A stretch of DNA of 64,000 nucleotides from Gymnothorax reevesii (GCA_029721435.1 CM056580.1:75975367-76039366), one strand, 5' to 3'; numbered from the stretch's first letter, positions 11,483-24,423 are shown. The notes: generated by a model from the sequence alone, not told the origin. Numbers and translations: made by a program.

Positions 11483-12614
11483 TGTTGTGATTCTGGTTTT
11501 TGCCTTGCCTTGTCTTGCCATGTTCTGACTGCCATATGTGTATTTTGATTCCTTGCCATGTCTGACTATGCCTTAGGATTATGTATTGTGTATTTGGTTG
11601 CTTTTCATTTCATGCATTGTCTTAGTTTTGATTTTTCCATTTTTACTAATAGCCATAGTTTTATTCCAGTCCATGTTTTGATTTTCCATGCATTGCACTT
11701 TGTCTCCCCCTGTCTTGTCTTTGCTCACAGCCCCAGTACTGCATGCCACTCCTTCTGTGATTTAATGGTTTCTGGTTTCAATCTTCCTTCCCCATCTCGT
11801 TTACTTCCTTCCCCTAGCTTTTTCTATATTACTCACAGATACTAACAGTTTGTTGTTTTTGCTAATTTACTAACCAAGAGTAACATTGTATATAAGTCTA
11901 ACTTACTAACGAGCACTCAAGATTGTATAGCTGCACTTACTAATTGATTAACAAGCTCTCAGCACTCGCCCTATTCTAGTCTCCGCCTCTTGTCTCTCCC
12001 TAATCTTCGCTGCTGCATTTCAGTGGAGTCTCCAAACCTTCTTAGGCTTTCCTTTCTCTTAGTATCTGTGCAGGGTAGAACTCCTTGACCGGAGCTGTAT
12101 CATTGTCTGTAGGTTTGTCCCGTGATCCCTGTCCGCGTTTTGGCTTCTGCCAATTTCATGTGATCAGGTTCTCCCTAATGTGTTCCTCCCTTGTAATCAG
12201 TCTCACTGCTTCAACCTGTGTTTTGTTATCATGTGACCTCCCTGAAACGTATATCAGGCATCTCTTCACAGCGCTGCTTTGTCAGATCGTTCTCTCATGC
12301 TTACTTTTGCCACGTTCATTTCGCCTTGTACCCATTGTGATTATCTTTCTGACTGGACCGTCCTTGACTGTCGATTTTTGCATTCTCCCTGCGCTTCGCC
12401 GCCGTCTTGTGTTTTGAACCTTTTTTGTCTGACCCTGATTTTTGTGATTGGTGCCCTGGTTACGAGTCTGGATTTCGCCTATTGGATTCTGATTTTGGAT
12501 TGTGGACTCTGTAGCCTGCTCTGTTGGGGGGTTTCCCCTTTCAGAAGTAAAGCCTTCCAGAAGTTTATGCATTTTACTGGTTCTTGCGAGTGGTCCATTT
12601 TGTAAATCCTCACA
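11483..12614 (+). mobile_element. Solo LTR, family A, copy 2
   Basis: The 1132-bp element starts TGTTGTGATTC and ends AATCCTCACA. It is flanked by a perfect 5-bp duplication, CTCAA (11478-11482 and 12615-12619). It is the reverse orientation of the copies at 2772, 45303 and 59891. The segment CATTGCACTTTGTCTCCCC near 11694-11713 preserves the uninterrupted site into which a MITE has inserted in the 45.3-kb copy. Open frames inside it are not shared by the other copies. Confidence 0.92.
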
Positions 12615-13397
12615 CTCAACAGCGAAAGAAACACAAATCAATGGCAGGGTGGTTTTTTTTTTTTGTTTATTTTTTTTTTTTGCATTGCCCACAAAACGGG
12701 ATGAAAAATAAAAGCATTTATGTGGCAGCATAGTAGCTATCAGGAAAGAAGTGAAAATCATGTGAAGACGCTAAAAGTGTATTACTTTCACTGCGTTGAA
12801 TATGAAAAAAGGCTTTCACTTGTGTTGGCCACAAGATGGCTGATCTTTCCTTGTCATCAGTACTCAGCGTTCACCAGGGCTAGAAGCCAATACTCGTGCA
12901 CTTGCTGACAGCACTTGTTCTGGCAGAGTTGGACATTAGAGGCAATAGTTAACTGAGGACAGCATGCTGGGCACCCTAAATGCATGTGGGGTGGCTATTT
13001 CAAAGCTCTATAGACTTACATTCAAGCCTGCAATAGCACTCAGGATGGAGCCAGAAACTGAACACCTTGTGTGAAGGCTGCACATCGAGGCTGCTATATC
13101 AACCACCAGCATCTTCGCTTTCCAATACTTCCTGCAATGGAAACAGGTTGTGCCACCATTGTCAGGCCAGGCGTAGCCATACGTGAAGAAACAACATGAT
13201 ACCGGCTGGCAGGGCAATGCCTTCACCGCAGGCGACCAACAAGGCGACCTGTACTGACAGCAGAGCACAGGCAGTAATGACTGTAATGGGCACAGCAGTG
13301 CTTGAACGAGATAGCACAACAAAACAAACCTTGGTGCTGGTAATTGACAAACCATTGACATTATTTCACATTTTACTTATTTCATTTTTTTTTTTTT
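12615..13397. other. No recognisable gene
   Basis: A minus-strand open frame of 117 codons (13008-13361) has cysteine- and leucine-rich sequence but no domain I recognise. The overlapping frame 13162-13350 is also hydrophobic. Nothing shows that either is an exon. T-runs occur at 12652-12664 and 12669-12680. Confidence 0.4.
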
Positions 13398-13800
13398 AAA
13401 TAAATTTGGCATCTCAAATTCCACCCGAATCTGGAATGCCCAATGAGCGAACTTTGTAGACAAGCTTGCTCGTATGTGACCCAATGTTGCCATCTCAGGA
13501 GAGCGAGACAGTTCGCGACTCTCCTCCGAACCACGTGCCTATCTGCCGTTGCTTCTATTTGCACTCATAGCTCAAAACTTTGCAAGTTCAGAGAGAGGGA
13601 GGAGAATAGCCGAACATGAACAACCATAGAATTTTACAGAAGAGCTGGCCAACAGGAGGCTTTTGAGCAACGAGCAATGCTGCAGTTCAACTATTCCAAA
13701 CCAGCAGTCCCTTCCAATTTATTTCTCTGCAGCGTGAAGCCAATTGAAGCCAGCTCTGGAAAAGCTACCGACCACTGCCGGCTGGTATGACCGGGCAGCG
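13398..13800 (+). repeat. Dispersed repeat B, copy 1 (partial)
   Basis: This block begins TTGGCATCTC and contains AGCTACCGACCACTGCCGG near its end. The same order of motifs occurs at 16673-17060, and the second half also at 51300-51440. The copies are diverged, so this is an old interspersed family. It lacks the 1-kb downstream part found in the other two copies. Confidence 0.65.
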
Positions 13801-14140
13801 AAAATTATTTAATATTTAAACAAGAAAAGTGCACTCAGTCAAGTGTAGATCTCTGCCAGGTGAGTATGATGCTCCTTTGGAAACAAGATTCCAAACTATA
13901 GCAGCTGTTGATCACTCGTAGTCCTATCAGCCAGTCAAGAGATGCGAGGAAACAGCAGTCAAAATGCTGGCGTAAAAGAGAAGATTCAATAAATTCTCTC
14001 TTCTAAAAATTGTAATCACTGCAATTGCAAGAGGTTTGTCAGCAGAAAGTTATAAAAGTGCACAAAAGATACGAGGCTGATGGATCCAGATAGGTGCGGA
14101 GAGATACACACACACAGACACGCGCGCGCGCACACATATA

Positions 14141-14190
<50 letters not shown>

Positions 14191-15346
14191 TAACGCATGA
14201 CCCCCTTCTGGCTTAGGCCTTGTGGAGATAATCATTAAATTTGCGTTTCTAGTCGTATTTAAGTGATTATGTGGCCATATCTTGCATTCACATGAAAACT
14301 ATAATTTTGACAAATATGATGCATAGCTGATGCAAATTCATCACCAAACATCATTATAAAATTATCTGACAGAGCCAATGAAAGATAACTTATGTTAAAA
14401 TATGCAAGAATAGTGGAAGTGCTGAGGACAGATGAATGGATAGGAACAAATTCAATAAGCAAGACAACACAGAAGTTCTGAAAAATTCACACTTTAACCT
14501 GTTCCCCGCCATTCTGTCATTCTGTCAGTTATGACAGAATGCTTCCCCTGCCATTGACTAGATAATTCAGCAATCAACATTTTTACTGCTGTATGGTGGG
14601 GAGCATATCAAAATATCAATGAATATTAACAAAAATGCTGGCAGTGGCTGGCAACTTAGAAAAAAAAATACACTTGCAAGGAAAGTCTTAATTCTATCCT
14701 CTTTTATTCTTCCTGTTTTCTAAAGATTAAACGTTTGTAATATATTGTTGCAACATAGGGTGACTGATTATTTAGTGCTTTTAATTTTGTGAGGAGCTCT
14801 GAAGACAAGGGAGGTGGGACAGGAAGTGCAATCTAGTCCATTGCGCCGCCATGTGACATGAAAATATTCATATATTGCGGGGCAAACTTTGGTATAGCAC
14901 TCAGATATACACTTGACAGTAATGCATTGTTTGATAATAAGTTGTACAGTGACATAACTAAAATTTAAATATATTTTCAATGTTTGTGTCATATCAGAAA
15001 TTATATGTTGAATTGGCACCATAAATGAACACGCATTTATGGAATAAAAATAACACTTTCAGCGAGTAGCAGATGGCATCTCTTCGCAGAACACCAGGAG
15101 TCTCTAAAATGATATTCACTGTGTGCATACAAGCTTGATCTGATGAAGAAAAAATATTATTTATTATGTAACACATCTCCTACACATAACCCTGGAGATA
15201 ACCAGTTAGATCATTCAGCGTATATGTACGAGATTTCTAGAATATACTAAAATATTATTTCAGGCATTCCAGGGAACATTTTTTTAAATTGCAAGCTTTG
15301 TTAAAATTAAAGGGAACCTCCATTGGTCGCTTAGCATTGAGGTCTT
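13801..15346. other. No gene; CA microsatellite inside
   Basis: Apart from the CA tract I see only AT-rich DNA and a small hairpin at about 14517-14542 (ATTCTGTCA with TGACAGAAT). No coding signal is recognised. Confidence 0.45.
14105..14188. repeat. (CA)n microsatellite with a CG core
   Basis: An 84-bp CA-rich tract with a short alternating CG segment near 14121-14130 is visible directly. Confidence 0.95.
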
Positions 15347-15765
15347 AAGCTCCCTTCACACCAGGCTGTGTAGGGGCGCGGAGCAGCACTGATGGCCATA
15401 CGCAATGAAAATGACAGATCCACAGGAAACTGAACACGGATGACCCCTTCCAGAATGGAAGTGTGTGTGGATCACGTGTGGAACACATACGGGCGCGTTC
15501 GTAATACGTTCAGATCACGTGTGCAATACACACAGGTGCGTTCTGACTGCCTTCGTAACATGTCTCATTGCGCATGGGAGGCCTCCGCAGCGATCCGCGC
15601 AAAAAATTAAACGTTTAATTTTTGCGGTCGATGTCTGCGCACGAGTGCGCATTGCTGCGTACCCCTGCGCATCCCCGCGATGTCTTTGCGTTCTCCGTGC
15701 GCATTAACGCATATGACAATCCGCACTGCTCCTCGCCCATACACAACCTGGTGTTCAAGCGGCTT
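15347..15765. mobile_element. Foldback element, CpG-rich
   Basis: About 40 bp at the left end, containing CACACCAGGCTGTGTAGGGG, pair as an inverted repeat with the right end, whose reverse complement contains AACACCAGGTTGTGTATGGG. The 419-bp interior is unusually CpG-rich, with many TGCGCA and CGCG motifs. At its centre is a near-perfect palindrome (15599-15625) around AAACGTTT. No open frame is conserved. It is probably a MITE; the superfamily is unknown because I cannot find a clear target duplication. Confidence 0.7.
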
Positions 15766-15869
15766 TGGCCAATGGGTAATATGAAATAAGACCCTTGCTA
15801 TTTATTTCAAAGACATTAAAGGAACAAGACACTACACTCCCATATGCTTCAATTGTAAAAAGAGCTCAG

Positions 15870-16074
15870 TCTCATCACGACTCGTCATATAATGATGCTT
15901 CCTGACCACACGTCGATATGCAATGGAAAGGGAGGCTTTTGACCTTACCCCTAACTCCTAACTCTTACCCCAACCTTAACCCTAAGCACCACATAAGGAC
16001 AACAAAAGCCTCCTTTCTCGTCATATATTGAAGCTTGATCAGGTAGCGTCACTATATGACGAGTCGGGATGAGA
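15870..16074. mobile_element. 205-bp foldback MITE with telomere-like centre
   Basis: The ends TCTCATCACGACTCGTCAT and, from the right end, TCTCATCCCGACTCGTCAT form inverted repeats that continue inward for roughly 70 bp to AGGCTTTTG and CAAAAGCCT. The loop (about 15948-15995) is a run of CCTAAC/CTTACCC-like units resembling degenerate telomere repeat. The superfamily is undetermined. Confidence 0.8.
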
Positions 16075-16599
16075 ATATGTTGGTAAGCAATGGAAGTTCA
16101 CCTACTGTTTCCTAAGTGGTCGTGGTCACCTGTTGATTATGAGCATTGTGTCCGGGGAATGAAAGCTGACTGGGGTATCCATTACATCATCCTGTCAGAG
16201 GAGGTAAGTGGACTTACAAATGAGTGTTGTAAATTTCAAATATCTATCTTATATTTGCATGAAGCATTTATATTTCCTTTCGCTGCATTAGGTATTCTGC
16301 TACACAGCTAACAGACATATTTTGCATTGCTCATATGAGCTAGCCAGCTAGCTTCGGAATTCACAAATGTTTGTTGACATTTGCATGAACATTTGAGTCT
16401 GGCTAACAAGTGGTGATACATTTGGTTTTGAGCAGGATAATGAGTGCAGGCTATAAATAACATGAATATGAATTATATTCTGAAAAAACGAAAGCACATA
16501 TTTAAACGCCCACATGGAAAGAACCTAAATAAACATAAAAGTTTTAATATAGGGCCACATATAGGTTTCCCATATATGCGACATACATAAAATTGACCG

Positions 16600-16645
16600 T
16601 TTTCATATATTATAGGTACATATATGTACCTATAATATATGAAAA
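16600..16645. repeat. Perfect 46-nt palindrome
   Basis: The sequence from TTTTCATATATT to its mirror complement AATATATGAAAA is a perfect palindrome centred on ACATATATGT. Weaker pairing continues outward, with AAAGTTTTAAT near 16535 against ATTAAAACTTT near 16655. Confidence 0.95.
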
Positions 16646-18101
16646 TGGCCAATTAAAACTTTTATGTTCCTTTTTGGCATCTCCGATCCCACCCAATTCT
16701 GCAACATGCAATTAGGGAACTAGGTACAAGTTCTTATACTAATCTTCAATGGCAGCCCCTTGTTGACAACTCAGCAGAGTGTATACACGCCCACATTTCT
16801 TAGTCAATACTCCAATATATTTACTGAATAAAACCTTGCAATCTTAGAAGTAGGACAGTGACTTATTATAAAGTAGTTAGAATCAGAATCTTATCTATAA
16901 CGCCCGTCTAGCCAACAGGATGTGCCTAAGGGAACTCTAAACTACATAACCTTTCCCTGCAGGCCCTTCACAATTTGCATCCCTGTAGCGCATTGGCCAA
17001 TTGTGCGCTACTTCTGAAAAGAGCTGCCGACCACTGCTGGTTGATACAAGGCGGGAATTAAAACCTATCTGTTTATATAGGTTCTTTCCGTGTGGGAATT
17101 TGAGAATCCTTGTTATTTCATCCCTGTAGGAAAAAGTCTGGGACCTTTAGTTGCTAAACAAGCATCTCAGATAAAAGACAAGTGTCTGTTCATTAAAACT
17201 GTGAACAGAAATGTAGACTTTGTCTTCAAATTCATTAACCACAGTGAAATGCTCAAATAGATGTGGGGATGAAAGGCATGTTTACTTGAATGTATGTTCT
17301 TCTGTGTACTTTTATTTTGTTATTTTTGTTTTATTTTGCTACATTTAGACTAAGGACCTCTAAGCCATATTCATCTGGAAGCTGCTTTACAGACAAGATA
17401 GAAATAATTGCGTTTGGTGGATGTAACAGTGTAGTGTATTACCATTCAGTGGATGTGTATGAGCTGTAATGATGTGAATCAAATTAATTGATGAAATAAA
17501 CATAATCAAACCATTTTGTTTTCATATATTTCCTTCTCTTCCACAATACACACCTCAATCTTCATAGAATGGAAATAAGTATGGTCAAGAAAGAAAGAAT
17601 TGTTGACTTTGTTATTGTTAATGTTTCAGGAAAAAAATGTAAAAAATAGTATTAGATATTAGATATTTGAGTTGATATCGTAGCTTTTTGTCTCTTCTCA
17701 CTTGCCATAGTTAATAATGACTGGTTTACACATAACATGCTGTTGTCACGTCAACATGTATTTAAGATCAAATGTGATGCCAATTTCACATGTTCACATG
17801 CGATTAATCAGTTATTGCATGAAATTCTTGTTATTTCTGTAAGGGACTTTGGACTAATATGCAGATAGTACCTTGAGAATATAAATATGAGTTAGGCATC
17901 ATGTAAGACAATCGTAAAAGTGAGATATGAGCTATACAATAGGTATGACAAACAGAACCTGCCACTAGGTATATGAGCCATATAGGAAACATATATCTTG
18001 TATGAACATATAGGCCCTATATGTGGAAATAAAGAAGCAATATAGGAGACCTATATGCCCCCTATAAACACATATACGTATCTGAATTTGGCCTATATGC
18101 A

Positions 18102-18103
<2 letters not shown>

Positions 18104-18135
<32 letters not shown>
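18104..18135. repeat. (TA)n microsatellite
   Basis: An uninterrupted TA dinucleotide run of about 32 bp lies just inside the right end of repeat B copy 2. Confidence 0.95.
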
Positions 18136-18138
<3 letters not shown>

Positions 18139-18161
18139 CATTTAGATTCTTTCCATGTGGG

Positions 18162-20103
18162 CATTGTTGTCAGAGTGGTTTTATTTTATGAAATGTTGGT
18201 CTGTGCGCAATGCATCCAGGAGTCACAGATCATTGGAAGTTATTTCCGAAAATAAGTACAATAGCATTCTATTGTAGCCTGGCTAAAGATGGTAAGTTCA
18301 TATTGGTAGCTCATTTGTAAAATAGCATAGTTAAAATTAAGTTGTATTTCTGCTGGTCTTTTCTTACAGGTGTTGCTAATATTGTTCTGACCACTTCAAC
18401 TGTCAGGTCACCAAAAGATGAAGACATTGCCTCCTGAACTGATCTACTGATGTTATCAGCGAAAGGGCTACACTCAATTTTTATCATGAGATGTGTAAAA
18501 CGTAATTACTAAATAGAAGCTAATGCTTAATGGATAAGGCCAGTGTCTCTTTTTTTTTAATTGTCAAATTAGTCTACAAAAAGACCAAAATCTAAAACTT
18601 AGTTCAATAAGATGGTAGGGTAAGAAGAGTTAGTCTTTCCCAGTGTCTCTGGTCTTACATTGCTCATTGCCTGTGTGCAAGTGTATTTTTTCATCATGAA
18701 AGAAAAGAAATGCTTCTCTTGTTTGAAACTGATATAAGTGCCCTTTTATTGGAAAAATTCCCAAGCCACCTAATTAGCTGCCACCGTACATGACCATTGC
18801 AAATATCCTGCCATGCCTATACCTAGAAATCATAGGCCTGCTCTGTTCTTATCCATAGAACCATAACTATTTCATAGCATTTGATTGCATGTTGCCCCAA
18901 TCCTGGAACAGTCTTCAGTCAAAGCTTCAGCTTTACCACTTAGTTCATTAATAAGTTCAATTATTATTCAGTCTTATGCAAGGTGTGTACTCCTGTTTCT
19001 GAATCAAAATACAGCCTGCACCCTTTCTAATGGTCAGCAACATATTTACTTTTGTATTTCCAGTGAATTGAGAATTTAACTTGTTTGTTGCTTAACCTGC
19101 AGTATAATTTGGCCAGGTCTGGAAATTTTTCAATTTTTGTGGGATTTCCTTATAAAATATAAGCAATGTAATATTGTATAATATAACAAATAATAATATT
19201 CGCAATAGCGTCAGGGATTTTACCACATCTGGCATTAGGTAGCTTGAAGGGTATTGCAAAACGACACCAGCTGGTTCATCCAAGCCGACGCTGCTGGTGT
19301 GAAAGATCATTTATCTGTCAATCAAGTTATAACATGTTTCTGTTATTACAACCTATTACTGCACGAAATTTTGGCATCTTAACATGCATTACCAAGGGGA
19401 AACAATGCAAGATATGGTACACACTGAATGTTTGTGCCTTATTGACTATGGCTGCACATTTTTATTTGTTTGTTTAATGCCTGATATCAACTCAAAACAA
19501 GATCATAGCAATTTGATAATATTCCTTTTTCCCTCTGAACACAATTAAGCCTTAATGACAACACTGAGGAAAAAACGCAAGTACAACTTCAATTTTAGCC
19601 CTCAATTCTTAGTTTCCAGTCATCCCAACTGAATTTATGTTTTGCCAGATGTAATGAGAGCACTGCTGAGAGAGACACAGATCTCCAGAAAGGTTTAATT
19701 TGTTGGTCTTAAAAATGTCCAAATAAGTAAGTCCAAGTTTTACTTCAGTGACTTTGGGGCCGAAGAATCAGTTACGACCGTTGCTAACATTCAGTTCTCC
19801 CATTAGAACTGATTTACTCAGGACCTGCTGCTAGTCTTCTGCAGGGACGGGGCAGTCATTGACTGATGAAGGAAAATACTCTGCGGTGCAGGGTCTTGCA
19901 TCCCTCATTGTCTTTGGATAAGACTTAAGAAATTGGGGCGCTGTAGGCAGTTTAGTCCCTAGTCCCAACCACCTTGCTGCCAGTCAAGGTCTCTTTTAAT
20001 AAGGATAAACTAACTAAAGTACAATGTCTATGACCAAATTAACAAAGATTGTAATATATCAAATAGATACAGTGTTAAAAAGTCCTCTATTCTCAATGTT
20101 CAT
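18162..20103. other. No recognisable gene
   Basis: Short open frames only. I see no transposon ends, tandem arrays or domain motifs. Confidence 0.45.
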
Positions 20104-20815
20104 TGTCACAACCCTCGTGTGACTCATCGTCCTTATCGTTTCCTCGTCCCATCCTGCAACCTGCGTGTCTTTCAAAAGTATCGTCTCCTTTAATTAGTTT
20201 TGCATCTTGCGTGCCTCCCCCTCCAGGTGTTATGCATTTGTGTTTCCCACTCCGCACGTTCCTGTTGTGAATATAACTTTTCTTTGAGTCTAACAGAGTT
20301 TCTGGATTATCCTTGCTACATGCTCATGGGCAACAAAAGCAACCAGTCAGTTTTCTTTGCCATAGGCTTCGAAAATGATTGTAAATATTGAGGATGGTGC
20401 AATATGCAAGTACTCTCCTTTGTCTTTTTAAACAGAACAAGCTCCCAAGCGTATTTCCCAGTCACCAGGGTGGGGAACACATTCCCATTAAACTGTCCCC
20501 CCCAGTATTTTCCTCTGCCCAGTTTCTTAAGAACATCTCCCATACCTTCAGTAGTCCTCAGGAATGGGACTGCATTCCTGCTAAACCTTTCAGATCCACC
20601 ATCTGACTGGTCACTCAGGTGAGAGTGATCACTATCTGGCATCTGCCCTGGGATGCCACTGGCCAGGTGCAGACATGCCCCTTACACAAGACTTTATACC
20701 ATCAGTACAAAACTGTGCTCATTCTACTCAAGGCTCTGTCCCATCCTATCATTTGCGTATTCCTATACAATAAATGCCTTCATTGGATTGCACCTTGACT
20801 CTGCATCTAATTGAA
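20104..20815 (+). repeat. Possible LTR-like region, uncertain
   Basis: The left edge TGTCACAACCC resembles a fish LTR start, and CAATAAATGCCTTC near 20767 resembles an LTR polyadenylation region. I cannot find a matching CA end or a target duplication. The middle (20430-20600) has GGGACTGCATTCCTG-type sequence that weakly resembles the 88-bp units at 32000-32225. An open frame on the minus strand (20316-20642) has no recognised domain. Confidence 0.3.
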
Positions 20816-21006
20816 GCCCCTGGACAAAGTCGGACGGCTATTATGGATTCATGCTTGTAATCTCCGCCGCTGCATCTGTATCCGTGTCGGTAGACACTTG
20901 CTTGTGGAAGCTGTACAGGCTGTAATTTTTGACTGATTACTTTCATATTTTGTATGGACATGTGTTATACTGCAGGTATGACACCTATCGATTTTGGTTG
21001 CCATGG
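20816..21006. repeat. Dispersed repeat C, copy 2
   Basis: It is homologous to 1912-2093, with the same opening GCCCCTGGAC and the same closing ATTTTGGTTGCCATGG. It is non-coding. Confidence 0.65.
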
Positions 21007-24000
21007 CTAGGGTATTGGCCAAATAACGTGCAAATTTGTGCTGAAACATAGGTAATTCCTTGTGGACGCAGTACAGGCTGGAGAAGCAGGCTTTAGGGGG
21101 CTACACTAATGTGGTCAGGGGAGGCCATCTAGTTCCTTGTCTGAATCATAACAGTTAAAAGTCTCATGGTTTTTGTCATGACAGGAAACCACCCATTTAG
21201 CTGAGGCTGATGGTGATCTACTGAGCTGTCCCTGAAATATGCGAATGTACAGCTTTAGATGGCAATCACTGAATAGCATTCAGAAGTAACCTCATTACAA
21301 TTTTCCTTGAATGTAAACTTGTAAGAAATAGCATCTTTCATTTGTAACTGTCATCTACATTTACATTTTAATCACTATAGGCTTTGATATCATTTGGTCT
21401 CCTTTAACAATGATCTCTTTCAAAACCCTATGCAAAGAATAAATGCATATAAATGAGCGAACGACAATTCATTAGAATTTAATTGTGCTCTGAATGGCAA
21501 GAAGTACTTTGCATCTGATCCAACACCATGCTACATATTCATACCCTATTGATACACCCCGAATAAAACTGTAGTTTGAATGAGGTGACGTATGTGTCAT
21601 TCAGATGCTACCTCATTTAATACAAAAACATCTTTAACTGAATGCATTACATCTGTGAAGACCAACAATAGACGTCGAAATTTTGTCTGCAAAACAGCTT
21701 GAATCCCAGAATGTTGTGTCTGCTTCAAACAAGCTGAGGAGCAATTCTTCCTGTCTGAACTTGTTTGGGTCAGTATAGTAAAAGAGGTCACAGAAACATC
21801 CCAGTCACAGCAAAATAGCAGACAGTATTTCCTTGAAAAAAAAAAAAAAACAGCACATGCCATTTTACTTGCCCTGAACAATCATTCTCGATAATGTAGA
21901 ATATTTGTAACTATAGTAGCCCATGTATTCATATTTCATTATGTGTTTTGGACCAACAGTGAAATTTAATAACAATGTTTCATGTTCAGAGGCTGTATCA
22001 TGTGGCATGTAGTATAATAGTATTTCTGGAGGCTATTAAATATGTATGTGAATAGTATTCTCTTTGACAGCTGCAATAGAATATATTCCACACGATGAGG
22101 TCTTTGACAGTTAGAGAAATAAAGGCCCCTTGACGTCAGGAGTAATTCAATTTTAATGGAATACAGAGCACATTTATCACTTTCACATGTTCTATATCGC
22201 AATAACAGCTCGTGACCTGATGCATCTTGTGGTTCACAACCGTACATAACGCCTCACACATTCTAATCAGTGGGAAGCCCTTTCTTACCAACACAAATGA
22301 TACATGACAGACCACTTATTTCACATAGAAAAGTAGTTGTAAACACTAACCAGTTACTCTGCCTTGGATGTGAAAAATACATTCTTGGACAAGCAGAGGG
22401 ATGGTAATGAATGAATATTATCATATCTCAGTTGTGTGCCGTTTCGTGGGTGAATCTAGTCAAGAGAGTTGACTCCTGTACATATTAAATTGGATTATCA
22501 TTAATATATATGTGTTCACTCAGAGGGACTGAATGTGAATGACATGGATTCTCCCTGCTTGCAAAATGGCATCGATAATGCAGCATGCGCTCATCTTTCT
22601 GGCCTTTAAAATATTGATGGTATGTATGATATCACTTTATGCTGCATAATAACATTTTACCATTGTTACTCACTGTAATAGGAGTGCAATTATTTTTAAG
22701 CAGTGTCACTAATGTAATTGTCTTTTGGTGAGCCCTTTCCATTAGGCTACACCATAACTTGCAGTGATTACGGGAACACACTTGTTTTTCTCAGTCATAA
22801 TATGGACTCATGCAGATTACACATACTCTAATACGTCACTGACCTCTGAATGGAAACTGCCATCGTAATTTGAGTGATGAGAAACAACAAGGATGGTATT
22901 ACAAGGCCGCTACATTCCTTTGACACAGCAGCAGGCATCCTTGTTAAGATCAATAATGTAGAGTCAAAACATATCATCCATCAAGTGGTCACCAGGGACC
23001 AGTAGTATGGGACCTGCTTGAAGGAGCTGTAGAAACCGCTTCTGCCTGTTGTTGTAGCAGAGTTGCTTTGCTCCAGTTTTAAACTACAACAGCAACATTT
23101 TTCAAAGGCAGCAAACAAAATAGTCTGAATTCCATTTTGGATCTTCTGATGACAGAGAATGGCTCAAAATAATAAATAGCCAAAAGAGTTTTGTGGCACC
23201 ATGACAAAAAATGTGTTCAATGTTAAAATAGATTGTAATCGCGCTGAATTATAGAATGCTAAGTATCAGTACCTCTTGATGGTATCAGGGGGGAATACTG
23301 CCCGCAGCCATAAACTCTGCACATTTCAAAACAAAAATTTTACGAGCGCCGTTCAATATTAACTCACACAGCCAGGGAAAAGCATAATGACTTGATAATT
23401 CATACGGTACAGAAGTGCTACAACTAGTCACATCATATCCCAAAGCTGCGCACTCTCCAATCTATCATTTTGAGCTAGTTACTTTGGTGGTTGGAGCCAA
23501 CATCGCTTTTTTCAAATTGTAAAATCCTGAGCAGATGTTTCCAAAGTTTCTTCCAATGACAAATATTCACATGAATTATCAATGTCTCTTTTCCATATTC
23601 TGCAAGACAGCGCTCTCTAGTGGAGCATCACTGCTACAACTTCTAAATTGAAATAGCCACGGCAAAGCACTATATCAGTTTACTGCTGGTATTTCCCAGC
23701 CCTGAGCTCTGTTCCCCTTTGGACAACAGGATAAGCATGAGAAAATGCAGCTTCTATCCTCTGCTCTGCACACTCATCTGAATTCCTACTCCCCATTCAC
23801 ACACAGCATTCAACAGTCCTCTATTTGATTTTTACATCAGGAACAAATTTTCCGCAGTCTTATTCATCAAAATTAATTATGTAATGAGTTTTGAATTGTC
23901 CAGTTCAAAATTAAAATCAAAATAATAATAACTGGACTGAGGAATTACAGCATGACCAGTTAAGCAAATAGTCAACTAGTCGTGGTCAGCCAAGTTTGTA

Positions 24001-24423
24001 GCTTATTCCATAAAAATGTATTCAAGGCATTGATTAAAGAGTAAGCTTGAGTATGTATCTGATATAGTGCATGCAAAATTAAGTAATGGATATCATAATA
24101 AAGAGTATTAATGTTTTAGGAAAAGATTAGAATTTTCTCAAGATTTATTATGGTTCAGCTTGTGGATTTACTGAATGTAATGCCGTGTTTCTAACGATAG
24201 ATTAATAACTGCCCTCTGGCTTCTGCAGTCATTGCAAAGAAAGTTATAGCTCAATTCCAAGGCCACTATTGGCTCAGATTCTGACCTACACCTCAGGCTA
24301 TAATGTTTCATAAACTTTATTTCCGTGTCAAGGCGCTTTCGTGTTAATGAAAAGTTGGAAACAGTTCTCAACATAAGGAAATGTGGTTTCAGGCAGTGCC
24401 TTCTGTGTCTTCAGTCATAACAC
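21007..24423. other. Longest stretch without recognised repeats
   Basis: I see no transposon ends, tandem arrays or convincing exons in about 3.4 kb. Minus-strand open frames at 21597-21881 and 21966-22247 carry no known motif. It could hold conserved non-coding sequence, which I cannot test without other genomes. Confidence 0.4.

Larger units (their letters stand above)
16509..18161. mobile_element. Repeat B, copy 2, with terminal inverted motif
   Basis: The left end CCCACATGGAAAGAACCTAA recurs in inverse at 18147-18161 and flanks (two differences over 26 bp), and again at 17082-17096 with one change. The region between 16900 and 18161 is homologous over more than 1 kb to 51284-52733. It holds a 46-nt palindrome, a repeat-B segment shared with 13398-13800, AT-rich ATATAGG sequences and a TA microsatellite. 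It is probably a non-autonomous DNA element, perhaps composite; I found no target duplication and no transposase. Confidence 0.65.

Noticed and set aside
12085..12761. Overlapping open frames of 108-159 codons on both strands
   Set aside because: They lie in the solo LTR and its flank and are not conserved between LTR copies.
13008..13361. Minus-strand 117-codon frame, hydrophobic and Cys-rich, with a second overlapping frame
   Set aside because: It has no recognised domain, no splice context I can support, and is one of several overlapping frames. A protein search with no hit would confirm the rejection.
16090..16311. Plus-strand frame with a GTAAGT donor-like site near 16204
   Set aside because: The peptide is unfamiliar, it abuts a MITE, and no acceptor or neighbouring exon is evident. 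Transcript evidence would be needed.
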